NCBI GenBank assembly: GCA_008729055.1
Contig: SDUX01000168.1
Location: forward strand, 1-64,000
Direction: 5' to 3'
Length of the DNA stretch: 64,000 nt
From: Pyropia haitanensis
Lineage: Eukaryota; Rhodophyta; Bangiophyceae; Bangiales; Bangiaceae
Shown: positions 19,791 to 32,215 of the stretch, in pieces
How positions within the stretch are numbered: the first letter of the stretch is position 1
Layout: every line of letters begins with the position of its first letter
The notes under the pieces: generated by a model
What the model was told of the DNA's origin: nothing
Databases searched by the model: none
What the model saw: only the letters and a program-made list of their open reading frames with translations
Program-made: the position numbers and the translations under genes

Positions 19791-21060
19791 ATCGCGGCCG
19801 CGCGGGCGGGTGCCCCCCCCCCCGACATCGGCGAGCTGCTGCTGTTGGCGGCGGCGCCTGCCAACTGGCGGCGCCGCCCCCCCCCCCCAGCCGACGGCGG
19901 CAAGTTGTCGCTGTTGGCTGCGGCGGCTGCCGGCGGGCGGCAGCGCCCCCCCCCCCCGCCGACGGCGCCAAGATGTCGCTGTCGGCGGCGGCGCCTGCCA
20001 GCTGGCGGCGCCGCCCCTGCCCCACCGACGGCGGCGTGATGTTGCCGTTGGCGGCGGCGCCTGCCAGCTGGCGGCGGTGCTCCCCCCCCCGCCGACGGCG
20101 GCATGTTGTCGCTGATGGCGGCGGCGCCTGCCAGCTGGCGGCGGTGCACCCCCCCCCCCGACGGCGGCGTATTGCTGGTGTTGGCGGCGGCGGCTACCGG
20201 CTGGCGGCCGTGCTCCCCCCCCCGCCGACGGCGGCAAGATGTCGCTGTTGGCGGCGGCGCCTGCCAGCTGGCGGCGGTGCACCCCCCCCCCCGACGGCGG
20301 CGTATTGCTGGTGTTGGCGGCGGCGCCTGCCGGCTGGCGGCGCCGCCCCCCCACCCCATGACGGCGCCAAGATGTCCCTGTTGGCGGCGGCGCCTGCCAG
20401 CTGGCGGCGGTGCTCCCCCCCCGCCGACGGCGGCATGTTTTCGCTGATGGCGGCGGCGCCTGCCAGCTGGCGGCGGTGCACCCCCCCCCCGACGGCGGCG
20501 TGTTGCTGGTGTTGGCGGCGGCGGCTACCGGCTGGCGGCCGTGCTCCCCCCCCCGCCGACGGCGGCAAGATGTCGCTGTTGGCGGCGGCGCCTGCCAGCT
20601 GGCGGCGCCGCCCCTGCCCCACCGACGGCGACGTGATGTTGCCATTGGCGGCGGCGCCTGCCGGCTGGCGGCGCCGCCCCCCCACCCCATGACGGCGCCA
20701 AGATGTCCCTGTTGGCGGCGGCGCCTGCCAGCTGGCGGCGGTGCTCCCCCCCCCGCCGACGGCGGCATGTTTTCGCTGATGGCGGCGGCGCCTGCCAGCT
20801 GGCGGCGGTGCACCCCCCCCCCGACGGCGGCGTGTTGCTGGTGTTGGCGGCGGCGGCTACCGGCTGGCGGCCGTGCTCCCCCCCCCGCCAACGGCGCCAA
20901 TATGTCCCTGTCGGCGGCGGCGCCTGCCAGCTGGCGGCGGTGCCCCCCCCTCCCCGACGGCGACGTGTTGCTGGTGTTGACGGCGGCGGCTGCCGGCTGG
21001 CGGCGGTGCGCCCCGCCCCCCGACGGCGGCATGTTGTCGCCGTCGGCGGGCCGCTGACTG
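19791..21060. repeat. Array D, copy 1 (66-bp monomers, 332-bp higher-order repeat)
   Basis: Monomers of 64-67 bp share GGCGGCGCCTGCCAGCTGG, a C-run and GACGGCGGC. Five monomer types repeat in fixed order: the CCCCATGACGGCGCCAAGAT type recurs at about 20,355 and 20,688. Monomer length is not a multiple of three, so no single protein repeat runs through the array. Confidence 0.9.
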
Positions 21061-21844
21061 GCGTCGCTGCAAGACCGGCGTGCCTGGGGCGGTCGCTGGC
21101 TGCACCCGACCCCCGACGGCGGCAAGTTGTCGCCGTTGGCGGTGGTCGCCGGCTGGCACCACCGCAACCCCCCCGACGGCGGCAAGTTGTCGCCGTTGGC
21201 GGTCGTCGCCGGCCGGCACCACCGCCACCTCCCCGACGGCGGCAAGTTGTCGCCGTTGGCGGTGGTCGCCGGCTGGCGTCGCTGCCCCCCCCCCGACGGC
21301 GGCAAATTGTCGCCGTCGGCGGCTGCCGCTCGCTGGCGGCGCTGCTTCCCCCCGACGGCGGCAAGTTGTCGCCGTGGCGGTGGTCGCGGGCTGTCCGCGC
21401 CGCCTCTGCTGACGTTGGCGGCATGTTGCTGCTGCTGGCGTCGGCGGTTTTTTTTTTTTTTTCCTGGTTTGGCGCATCCTGTTTGCGGGCGGCGCCCCTC
21501 GCCCCCCGACGGCGGCAAGTCGTTGCCGTTGGCGGTGGTCGCCGGCTGGCACCACCGCCACCCCCCCCGACGGCGGCCATTGTTGTCGCCGTGGGCGGTG
21601 ACCGCCGGCCGGTACCACCGCCACCCCCCCGACGGCGGCAAGTTGTCGCCGTTGGGCGGTGGTCGCCGGCTGTCCGCGCCGCCTCTGCTGACGTTGTGGG
21701 CATGTTGCTGCTGCTGGCGTCGGCGGTTTTTTTTTTTTTTTTTCCTGGGTTTGGCGCATCCTGTTTGCGGGCGGCGCCCCTCGCCCCGCCCGACGGCGCA
21801 AGTCGTTGCCGTTGGCGGTGGTCGCCGGCCGGCACCACCGCCAC
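21061..21844. repeat. Array E, copy 1 (60-bp monomers), truncated by the gap
   Basis: Monomer signature GACGGCGGCAAGTTGTCGCC then GTTGGCGGTGGTCGCCGGCT and GGCACCACCGCC. At least two monomers carry a ~110-bp insert with a T14-18 run followed by CCTGGTTTGGCGCATCC (about 21,410 and 21,695). Array D and E monomers share GACGGCGG, TTGGCGG and CTGGC in the same order and probably have one ancestor. Confidence 0.9.
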
Positions 21845-21869
21845 NNNNNNNNNNNNNNNNNNNNNNNNN
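21845..21869. other. Assembly gap, exactly 25 N
   Basis: Left side ends in clean array E; right side begins in indel-rich array A. A fixed 25-N spacer is a placeholder used by some long-read gap-filling tools when the two extensions do not meet or overlap too much; that link is from general knowledge. Confidence 0.99.
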
Positions 21870-22591
21870 CCAACGCCGCCGCCGCAGCCGGCCGCCGCCG
21901 CCGATGCCGCCGCCGGCCGTCGCCGGCCGCCGCCCTTGTGCCGCGCGCCGACCCTTGCCGCGCCGCCGCCGTCCGATGCCGCCGCCTGCCGCCGCCGCCG
22001 CACGTCGGTCGCCGCCGCTGCCGTTCGCCGCCGCCGCCCGCCCGCATCGCCTCCCCCGTCAGCTCCCCCTCGCTCACGCACCCTCCACTCACCGCCGCCC
22101 TCACCCTCGCCCTTCACACCCCCTGCCACTCTGTTCGCCCTCCCCCCCGAAAAAAAAAAAAAAACAACAACACAAAAACACCAACGGCAGAAAAACAGCA
22201 ATGGCAGTAGTAGGCGGTCGGTAGGTAAAGCAGCGGCAGAGTGAGTGACGACAGCACGGTGCGGGTGCGGCAGACGCGGAACAGCAGGGTTGGGCGTGGC
22301 CCTCCCCCACCCGCCCCCTCCCCCCCCCAGGAACCGCGACGGCGGCATTCCCCCCGAAGTGCCCGCCACGTCGTTTGCCGCCCCCACCACACCGCCACCA
22401 CCCCACCAGTCACCAACACCCGCCAACCGCCAGCCCCACCACCGCCACGCCGCCACACCCCCCCCGCCAGCACACCACCCGACAATCACCCTCCCGCCAC
22501 ACCCCCCCCCCAACAAAACTCACCACGCCAGCAATGGGGGCGGGCGGAGCACCCCCGCGGCTGCCCCACCCGCCCCGCACTTGTCAGCGCC

Positions 22592-22623
<32 letters not shown>

Positions 22624-22763
22624 CTCCGCCGCCGCCGCGCCGCCGCCGCCGATGCCGCCGCCGCCGTCGCCGCCGCCGCCCTGTGGCCGCCGCCCGCCCT
22701 TGCGCCGCCGCCACCACCACGCCCGCCCCACAACCCCAAAACCCACCACCGCCGACCAAAAAA
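21870..22763. repeat. Array A in copy 2, left of copia
   Basis: Partial CCG tract, leader, ATG landmark near 22,200 and one further unit up to the LTR, with frequent indels. Corresponds to the unit before 4,408. Confidence 0.8.
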
Positions 22764-23520
22764 TGTTGGGAGCCCCTCCCTTTGTGTGCGTCCCCCGTGT
22801 GGTGTTCACTTCCCCCGTGTGTCGCCGTCGGTCCCCCCCCGACCCCGCGCGTTCCTCAAGTTGCCTCACCCCTCTCCCCCGCTCCCCTCGCCCGCCCGGG
22901 CTCTCTCTTATACTTCCCCGCCTTCGCTACACCGGCGACGCTGCCCCCATCTCCGCTGGCCTGCGTGCCCCGCGCGGCCTCGCACGCCCGACGCGCTCGC
23001 GCGCCCCGCCGCCTTCCCGCACGCCCCCCGGCTGCCCGCGCCTCCGCGCACGCCCCCGCGCGCCCCGCGCTCCCGCACGCCCCGCGTGCCCGCGCCCCCG
23101 CACGCCCCGCGTAGTCCCGCGCCCCCCCGCACGGCCCCACGTGCGGCCCTTTGCGCGTGCTAAGCGCCCCTTCTTGCCTTGCGCTTGCGCGTTGGGCCCG
23201 ATTCGTTCCCTCGTGCCCCCGCACGTCCGGCGTCCGCAACGTCCCTCCCGGGTCCGGACGCGGTCGTCTCCCGTTCCGCCACCACACGGGCGTCGCGTCC
23301 GGGGGCGGCCACGCGGCCTGCTTACGGTCGCGCGGGCTTCCGCGACCGCCGCGCCCGCTTCGCGCCCGTCGTGGCGGTTTGCGCGCGGGGATGTAGCGCC
23401 GCGCTCCCACGTCGGCTGGCTCTGGTGGGGGCGTGCTCATTGATCGAGCCCCCACCGGCCCCTCCCGAGGCGGCGCGCTGCCGCCCCGGGGCGGGTGCGA
23501 TTGTTCCCGGCGGCCAAACA
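22764..23520 (-). repeat. Copy 2 copia LTR, left
   Basis: Aligns to 4408-5141 with many single-base insertions; retains the CTCTCTCTTATACTTCCCC promoter segment (about 22,900). Confidence 0.85.
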
Positions 23521-25160
23521 CTCCCACCGAGAAAGCGGCCTGTGTCAGTCCACCAGGCCGAGCGCCATCGCGGCACTGCTTGAACGCCTCTGTCGCCAGC
23601 GGCTTCGTGCAGGCAGTCCGCCGCAATATCTCTGGTGCCGACCCCAACCACCGTGATGGCCCCGGACTCGACGCACTCGCGCCACGAAGTTGGTGGGGTA
23701 TGGTAGACGTCCGATGTGCTTTTCGTCTGCGGATTGCGACGTCATTGGGGTTGTCGCATCAGCGCCAGCGCCCCCTGGCTGTTCGCAGTGCATTGGCGCA
23801 GCTCTGCCTCCCCCCCGTTATCTCTCCGACGAGGCTGCGCAGCCACAGAGCCTCCCGGCGCCGCCATAGCCCGCGGCGACGTACTCGGCCTCGGTTGTCG
23901 AGCGCCGCACCGTTGCATTTGGATCTTGCTTCCCCAAGAGACGGTGGCCCCGCCCCCCACAGAAACGCCTGCCCCGTCGTCGACCGCCGCGTATCCTGGG
24001 TCTCCAGCCAAAGTCCGCGTCGCTGATATCCCACGAGTGGTCCCACGCCCCATACTTCAGTGCCCAATCGCGGGTCCCCGCAGGCTACCGCATCACTGCT
24101 TTTCGCCGCCGCCCAGTGCGCCTGCGTTAGGCGATGACGCTACCGCTGACAGCTTGCCGACTCCAAAGCTGATGTCCGGCGCGTGCACGTGGCCAGGTAC
24201 AGGAGGTGAGCCCACCACCTCCCGGTACTTGACCGACATTTCGCGATCCTAGTGGCGTCCCGCTCCTTCTTGCAGCACGAGCCGACCCCCATCGGCAGCC
24301 GCACTGGCGTTGCATTCCGCCATTCTTGAAAACGCTCCAGCACCTTAGTTAACGTACTGCCGCTGCCCCAGCGTCAGGCAACCCGCCCCCTTTGTCACGC
24401 GTGACATGCATTCCGAGGAAGTATGTCGGTTCCCGATGTCACGCACCACAAAACGCCTCAGTCAGTGCCCGCTTGCATGCGGCTCACGGCGCCCGCCGGG
24501 GCCCGGTGGAACAAAAGATCGTCCACGTAAGACGAGCACGAATATGGCCATCCCCTCGGAAGCGTCCCTGAACAGGCACGGCATCCGCCGCATGGCCGCA
24601 TGCCGGCGTCCACCAAAACGCTGACGAGCTTTATGGTACCAAGCGCCGTGACGCCTGCTTTCAAGCCGTATAGGGCCTTGCGCAGCCGGCAGACCTTGCT
24701 GCGGCTCCGCGCTTCGTATCCACGCGGCTGCGGACATTACACCTCCTCACTCCACGTCCCCGTTGAGGCAATGCCGTCTCGACGTCAGCTGGCCCAGAGC
24801 TCCCACCCATTGCGGGGCGGCATGCCGCCAGCCACCACCCCGCAGCGTGCTCGTGTGGCGGCCACGCGGGGCCCACACCTCGCTGTAATCACCTTGTAGA
24901 CTTGCTGTCGCCGCGCGCAACGTAGCGGCCCTTATAGCGGGCTTACCGCCTTCCGTCCGCGCCCCGCTGCGTCTCGCAGAGCAATTCTGCGTCCCGGTGA
25001 CCGTTTTGCCCTCCGGCAAGTCCACGAGCACCCACGTAGCCATCTTCCAGAGTGATTCCACCTCCTCTTGCACTGCCAAGTGGAACTTATAGGCCAGTCG
25101 GGTTTCCTTCTTAGCCTTGTGGATGGTTCATTTTTGTCCGGGCTTGGTTGGAAACCGCCC
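23521..25160 (-). pseudogene. RT-RNase H region of copy 2 copia (frame-scattered)
   Basis: Fragments of the RT and RNase H domains appear in all three minus frames, for example VDYSEVWAP, the YVDD region at about 24,530 and DTRRSTTGQAFLW near 23,960. Breaks are small indels roughly every 20-40 bases. Not reconstructed here. Probably an artefact of read errors rather than a true pseudogene. Confidence 0.6.
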
Positions 25161-27990
25161 GTAGGCCTCCCCCCGGCACAGGTTGGCGTCCGCCCGCTTG
25201 CGTTCTGCTTCGCGGCCCGTCGGTCGCAGCGACCGCACCCGCGCTCCGAGGGGCGTTCCGCACCGTCTCCGCGCCTCGATTCTGGGTTCTCGGCCGCCTT
25301 GCATCTGCCGGCGTCCCGCCTGCCGTCAACCGCTACCGCCTCGTCGCCCGACGACAGTGGTCCACTCTCCTCTCCGTTCGCACGGCCCGATTGCCCTGTG
25401 AGCCGGCGCGCTTCCGCCACCGCGGTCTGCCACCGGCGCCGGGCTTTGGTGACACGGCGCCGCCCGAGGTGCGCTCGCCCCGGCGCCGACTGGGTCACCG
25501 AGTGCCTTGCCGGACGTCCCGCTCGTTGTCTGGTCCAAGCCCGGCGTCATCAAGGGCCGTCTGGCGGTGCCCCTCGCGTTGCCCCCTCGGTGGGGCGGCG
25601 GGGTACCGTCGTACCCCTTGCCAATCCTTCTGGGCCGCGCTTGTCCTCCTCGAATTCGCACGCTCCCGGCACGCGCATCATCCGCCGCCCAGCAGTACCT
25701 TGTAGCCCTTAGTGCCTTCCGCGTAGCCCATAAACGCCCCAGCTTTGCGCGGTTTCGGGCCCATCTTGCGGCGCACCTGGTGGGGCACGGTGTGCCATAC
25801 GCGGCAACACAAACGCCCGCAGGTGGCTCACGTCGGGCTCTCCCAAGTAAGAGCTCGTGGGCGGGGCTCGGGGCTGCGGGTGGCCGCCTTCCCCACCGTG
25901 GTCGGCGTGCGGTTGCGCGGCGTAAGTCACAGCCTTGGCCTGCCTCCCCCCACACTTGCGGGCGTAGGTGCTGTCCGCCAGCACGCAATTACGCGTTCTC
26001 CCACCGTTCGCCGTTGTACCGTTCGCGCGGACTCCATTTCTGCCGGGCGTGTACCGGGTCGTTGTCTGGATGGCGATACCCTTGCCGCCCGGCCACTGTC
26101 AAATTCTTGCGGGTGTGATTCCTTGCCCCCCGTCGCGTCGCACCACCTTGGCTTTCGGCCCAGCTGGCGTGTCTTCCCACCGATTTGACGCACTCCATGA
26201 CCCACGTCGCTGGCCTGCCCCTCTCTGGATGGGCACCAACCTCCTTGTACTTGCCTCTTGTCGTTCGACCAGCACGTTCCTGGTAGCGGTCGCCCCCTGC
26301 GGTGTCGCGACGGGCATAGGCCCACACACGCCGTGGTGGATGAGGTCCAGCACCCCATCGCGACGGAGTCGCGACGAGGGGAAAGGCGGCCCGCGTCATC
26401 TTGCTCCCGGCATGCATGGGTCCCGCAGGCCGCCGCGGTCAGGCTTCGCGTCTAGCTCGGTGGCGGGGAACGGGCATTCCTGTCACAGCCGCCGCACTTG
26501 CGCAAGCGTGCCTCCGCCCGTGTGCCGAATACGCTTGGTGCCAGTTCGCTGTGCGCCGGCGACGGCTGACGTTCGCCCATTTCCTTGCCCCGTCCTGCAG
26601 CCTCACGCAGCTTGTAGAAGTGTTTGCCCGTGCGGGGCGCCCTCTGAGCGCGCATCTCCTCCCCCGGTTTTAGATCCCCCACCTCCATTGTTGCGAATTC
26701 CACCGCGGTGGCCAAAACTCGTTGCGACGCGCTACGGAAGAAGAGCGACACCGACATCCCCGGGGACGGACCAAACACGCTCCTTGAGAGTCACGGACAC
26801 GGTCTGGTCCTTGACCTTCCCTAGTGATCGTCGCGCTGCCCTTCTTGGGTGCCACCCGCGTGCTGCCGTCGGCGAGCTCCACACGCACGGGCTGGCACGG
26901 GCCCCAGTCCACCAGCTGCCGTGTGCTCCCCAGTCATGTGGTGCGGACGCTCCGCTGTCGACGATCCACCCGCCCACCGGCTGGTCCTGCGGTGCTCTCG
27001 GCGTCCGCCCGAAAGGCCGACCGCGCTCATCACCGTGCACATCCGCCACCGCCATCCATTGATATTGGCGTGTGGGGCGTCGCTTGACCCTTTCTTCTCT
27101 GTCCCAATTCAGGGCAGTTTTTGCGCTTATGCAATTGGCCCGCTTGTTGCACTTGAAGCCACAGGCGCTCTGTGGACCTCTCGCGCGGGCCGCCGCCGTC
27201 ATTTGCCGTGAACGCCGTCTCTGCGGGCTTCGTCCTTTCTTCCCCGCCACCAGGCGCATCTCGGACTCGCCGCCGCGCCAACTTCCACCAGAGCTTAAGG
27301 GGACGGTCATCCCCTGTCTGGGACGCGCATGATCTGTGCCCTCGGAGCTTGGAACTTGGGGAGCGTCCATGCAGCCAGCGCCGTAATGGTGCTGACGGCT
27401 CGGTACCGCCCACCCCGAGTTACGTCCAATCCTCATACCACCGTCTTGCTCCTGGTTGAAGTACTGCGACGACGGCCGTTTCTCGTCGACTCATTCGCAT
27501 TCTGGTGGAGCTCCGGATCCGCAGGTTCATCTCCGCTGCGGCCGGGCCCTTTGCGCACCGGAACTCGGCCCGCCAGCGTCTCCCACGCCTCCCGCGCGGT
27601 CTTTGCACCGCGCCAGGGCGGCGAGTGGTGGTGCGCTGCTTGACATATGAGGCATGATCCGTGACCATGGCCTGCTCCGTTTCCTTGTCCAGCGCCGCTT
27701 CCTCGAGGGGGCAACACGGCCGGCCGCGCCGGCCGCCGCATTCCGCTTGCCGCCTCCGCCGCCGCGTCGCCAGCCCCGGCTGACAGTTTCCTGCTCACCG
27801 CCGAGACGTGGTCGCTTACTCCCGCGTCCGGCGGCTTCACTGCGCTCCAGCAGCGATTGCTTAGCGGCATTAGCGTGCTCCAATTCCGTGCTCCTGACAG
27901 GTAGTGTCCACGTCCAACTGTTGGTCACGCGTGGCACGGCCATCCCCTGCCATTTTCGCTCGTTTAGCCTTGGTCGCGCATGATGGCCAC
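25160..27990 (-). pseudogene. gag-protease-integrase region of copy 2 copia (frame-scattered)
   Basis: Pieces of the gag core, zinc-knuckle region (about 27,130-27,170), protease (GWIVDSGAS at about 26,970) and integrase occur in shifting minus frames. Order and spacing match the intact copy. Same caution: the disruption pattern is not specific to coding DNA. Confidence 0.6.
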
Positions 27991-28217
27991 GCCCCCTTGC
28001 GGTCAGCACCGCTGGCGCGCCGTCGAGGGCGCCAACCGCGTGCGGACTAGGCCGCCCCGCTCCCGCTGGTCATGCACCGCCACGCCCTGCTGCGGGGTGC
28101 GTCGGGTAGCTTCCGGCCGGCGTCGCTGTCCCTGTACGCCCCCGGTTCCCCGCACAGCCACCGCCGTGCGCTCCAAAGCGCTACCCCTATGCCCAGGGTA
28201 GGCCTGGTGCCCAAACC

Positions 28218-28989
28218 TGTTGGGAGCCCCTTCCTTCGATTGTGCGTTCCCCCGTGTGTGGTTTCACTCCCCCGTGTGTTCGTGTCCGGTCCCCCCCCGA
28301 CCCCGGGTTTCCTCAAAGTTGCTCCACCCTCTCCCCGCTCCCCTCGCGCCCGCCCGGGCTCCTCTTCTATGATTTCCCCGCCTTCGCTTACACCGGCGAC
28401 GCTGCCCCCATCTCCGTGGCCTGCGTGCCCCCGCGCGCCTCGCACGGCACTCCGCCGCCTCGCGCGCCCCGGCCGCCTTCCCGCACGCCCCCGTGGCCCC
28501 GCGCCTGCGCGCCGCCGCCCCGCGCGCCAACCGCGCCCCCCGGCACGCCCCCGCGTGCCCCGCGCCCCCCCGCACGCCCCCGCGTGGTCCGCGCCCCCCC
28601 GCACGGCCCCCACGTAGCGCGCCCTTGCGCGGTGCGCAGCGCCCCCCTCTTGCCTTGCCGCTTGCGTGGCCCGTTCGTCCCTCGTGCCCCGCACGTCGCC
28701 CGGCGCGTGCCGCACGTCCCTCCCGCGGTCCGGACGGCGTGTCGCTCCGGTTTCGCCACCACACGGGTCGCGTCCGGGGCGGCCACGCGGCTGCTTTACG
28801 CGGTCGCGGGGCTTCCCGCGACCGCCGCGCCGCTCGCGCCCGTCGTGGCGGTTGCGGCAGGGTGTAGACGCGCGCTCCCAACGTCGGTGGCTTGTGTGGA
28901 GGGCGGGCTCCATTGACAGAGCCCCCACCGCCCCTCCGAGGGGCGGGCGGCGCCGCCCCGGGGCGGGTGCGATTGTCCCGGCGCCAACA
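28218..28989 (-). repeat. Copy 2 copia LTR, right
   Basis: Aligns to 9588-10323. The adjoining primer site is garbled to GGCCTGGTGCCCAAACC at 28,201-28,217. Confidence 0.85.
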
Positions 28990-30138
28990 AAAACCAAACA
29001 CGCAAGCCACCAACCCTACACCACGACCTCCAAACTCTCCACCCCCGCCATCTTCAACGCCAACCAAGCACCCCAACGGCAGCCCCACCGCCCCGCACTT
29101 GTTCAGCGCCACCGCAGTTCGCCGCCATCGCCTTTGCCGCCGCCGCCGCCCGCCGATGCCGCGCCGCCGCCGCCGCCGCGTCGTCGCCGGCCGCTGCCCG
29201 TCGCCGCGCCGCCGCCGCATCGCCTCCCCGTTTCAGCTCCCCCTCGCTCTCGCACCCTCCACTCACGCCGCCCTCACCCTCGCCTCACACCCCCTGCATC
29301 TGTCGCCCTCCCCCCCGAAAAAAAAAAAAAAAACAACAACACAAAAACACCTAACGGCTAGAAACAACAGCCAATGGCAAGTAGTGGCGGTCTTAGGTTA
29401 AAAGCAGCCGCAGATCGGTGAGTGACGACAGAGCGGTGGCCGGTGGCCGCGCAGAACGGCAGAGGTTGGCGGTGGGCCTCACCGCCCTCCCCTCCTCCCC
29501 CACCCCCCCCCCCCCCTCCTTCCCCAGAACGCGAACGGGCATTTCCCCCCGAAGTCTCCTCGCCAACGTCTGTTGCCGCCCCCCACCACACCGCCACCAC
29601 CCCCACCGTCACCCACACCCCGCCACCGCCAGCCACCACCGCCACGCCGCCAGCCACCCCCCCCGCAGCACACCACCCGACAATCACCCTCCCGCCCACC
29701 CCCCCGCTCACCCCCCAACAAACTCACCACGCCAAGCAATGGGGGCGGCGCGAGCACCCCCCCGCGCTGCCCCACCCGCCCCCGCATTTCAGCGCCGCCC
29801 CGCCGCCTGCCCGCCGCCGCCGCCGCCAACGCGCCGCCGCCGCGCACAGCCGCCGCCGATGCCGCCGCCGCCCGTCGCCGCCGCCGCCCTTGTGGCCGCC
29901 GCCGCCCTTTGCCGCCCCGCTCACCACCACGCCCGCCCCCCACAACCCCCAAAAAAACCACCACCGCCCGACAAAAACCAAACCACGCAAGCCACCACCC
30001 TACCACCACGACCTCCAAACCTCCACCCCGCCATTCTTCAACGCCAACCAAGCACCCCAACGGGCAGACCCCACCCCGCCCCGCACTTGTCAGCGCCACC
30101 GCAGTCCGCCCCTCGCCTTTGCCCGCGCCGCCGCCGCC

Positions 30139-30169
<31 letters not shown>

Positions 30170-31680
30170 CGTCGCGCCCGCTGGCCGTTCGCCGCCGCCG
30201 CCGCCCGCATCTGCCTCTCCCCGTCAGCTCCCCTCGCTCTCGCCACCCTCCACTCACGCCGCGCCTCACCCTCGCCCTCACACCCCCCTATGCCACTCTC
30301 TGTCGCCCTCCCCCGAAAAAAAAAAAAAAAAACAACACAAAAACACCAACGGCAAAACAGCAATGGCAGTAAGTTGGCGGTCGTAGGGTAAAGCAGGCGG
30401 CCAGAGGTGAGTGACGACAGCAGGTGGCTGGTCGGCGGCAAGACGCGGCAGAGGGTTGGGTGGGCCCTCCTCCCACCCCCCCCCCTCCCAGAAACGCGAC
30501 GGGGGCATCCCCCGAAGTGTCCCCCGCCACGTCTGCTTGCCCGCCCCCACCACACCGCCACCACCCCACCGTCACCACACCCCCGCCACCGCCAGCCACC
30601 ACCGCCACGGCGCCACCACCCCCCCGCCAGCACACCACCCGACAATTCACCCTCCCGCCACACCCCCCCCCCCCAACAAACTCACCACGCCAGCAATGGC
30701 GGCGGGGCGGAGGCATCCCCCCCGGCTTGCCCATCCCGCCCCGCAGCTTTGTCAGCCGCGCCCGCGCCGCCGCGCCGCCTGCCAACGCCGCGCACGCCGC
30801 CAGCGGACCGCCGCGCCGATGCCGCCGCCGCCGATCCGGCCGCCGCCGCTGTCGCCGCCGCCGCGCCCCCTTGTCGCCCGCCGCGCCGCCCGTGGCCGCC
30901 GCTGCCGCCGCCGCCGATGCCGCCTGCGCCGCCGCCCCGCCGCCGCCATCGCCGCTCCGCCGCTGCCGCCGCGCCCGCGGCCTTGCCGCCCTTGTCGCCG
31001 CCGCCGCCCTTGCCGCCCGCCGCCGCCGCCGATGCCGTGCTGCCGTCGCCGGGACCGCCGTATGCCGCCGCTGTGCGCCGCCGCCGTCGCCGCCGCCTCC
31101 GGCCGCCGCCGATGCTTCGCCCCCGCCGCCGTGCTGCTGCTTGTTCGTTGCCGCCCGCCGCCGCTCGATGTCGTCCCCGGCCGCACGTGCTGCGCTGCTC
31201 GTCGCCGCCGGGCTGCCGCTGCACCGCCCGATGGCCGCCGCACCGCCAGTTGCCGCCGCCGCCATTCACCGCCAAACCGCAAATGCCGCCCGCCCGCGCC
31301 CCGCTGCCGCCGCGCGTCCCTCGCCGTCATGCCGCCGCGCCGGTCCCCGCCGACCCTTGCCCCGCCGCTGCCGTGCCGCTGCCGCGCCAACTCTGCCGCC
31401 GCCCGCCGCCGTTGCCGCCGCGCGCTGTTGCCGTCCGTCCTTGCTTCCCGCCGTCGCCGCTGCCGCCGCCGTGCGTTCGGGCCTCTTTCATCCCGCCCGC
31501 TATTGCACCCTCCTCCTCACCCCCCAACTCCCCCACCTCCCCCCCTGCCCCTCCTCTGCTTTTCCTCCCTTCCCCCAAGATCAACTTTCTCTGCTGTTCG
31601 GGCGGCGGACCCATCCTCACCCGAGGGCGCCGCCCCCATCACTACCTGTCTAAAGCCATACTGATGTCCACACGCACAGA
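28990..31680. repeat. Array A in copy 2, right of copia
   Basis: Type-2 segment directly after the LTR, unit landmarks near 29,373 and 30,363, then the expanded CCG/CTG tract and the counterpart of the 84-bp exon candidate (about 31,580-31,670). Where that candidate differs between copies 1 and 3, the copy-1 bases are seen. Confidence 0.8.
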
Positions 31681-31689
31681 ATACATTGC

Positions 31690-32215
31690 AGACCAGACCC
31701 GACGGCAGGCGGGGGGACACCGCCGGCGGCGCCGGGGCGGGCGCCCGTTGGCGTTGCGACACCGCTCCCCCACCTGCAAAAGAAAACACAGAGCGACGCG
31801 ACAGGACAGGAACAGGTCAAAACCAGACCGCCGACGGGCGGTGGGGCACCGCGGCGGGGCGGGGGCGGCGCCCGGCTTTTGGCGTTTGCGACGCCACGCC
31901 CCCAAACACCAAAGACAAAAGCACACAGTCAAACCCGCCGGCGGGCGGTGTGGCGTGGGACACGCCGGCGGGGGCGGCGGCGCCCGGTTTGGCGTTGCCG
32001 ACACCGCCCCCACCTGCAAAAGAAAACACAAGCGACGCGACAGGACGAGGAAACAGTCAACCCATGACCCGCCGACGGGCGGGGGCGGGCACCCGCCGGC
32101 GCGGGGGCGGCGCCCGTTGGCGTTGACGACGCCGCCCCCAACAGCCACAGACTAAAGCACACCACAGTCAACCCGCCGGCTGGGCGGGAGGGACACCCGC
32201 CGGCGGGGGGGATGA
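31690..32215. repeat. Array B in copy 2
   Basis: Two units in about 525 bp, matching the two units of copy 1 rather than the roughly six of copy 3. Confidence 0.8.

Larger units (their letters stand above)
22764..28989 (-). mobile_element. Indel-rich copy of the copia element at the same site
   Basis: LTR-like ends TGTTGGGAGCC (22,764) and GCCAACA (28,989), inner LTR edges at about 23,520 and 28,218, flanked by A-runs and the same array A sequence as 4,408-10,323. It is about 310 bp longer than copy 1, as expected from net insertions. All domains can be followed across frames. It looks inactivated, but the same error density continues into the flanking satellites, so this is more likely a sequencing artefact than an old copy. 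Confidence 0.85.

Noticed and set aside
23500..25200. Repeat-induced point mutation as the cause of disruption
   Set aside because: The changes are indels, not C-to-T or G-to-A transitions.
22764..28989. Ancient, mutationally decayed second copia insertion
   Set aside because: It is at the same site as the intact copy, and the indels are equally dense in the flanking satellites and spacer. An age explanation would need substitutions too.
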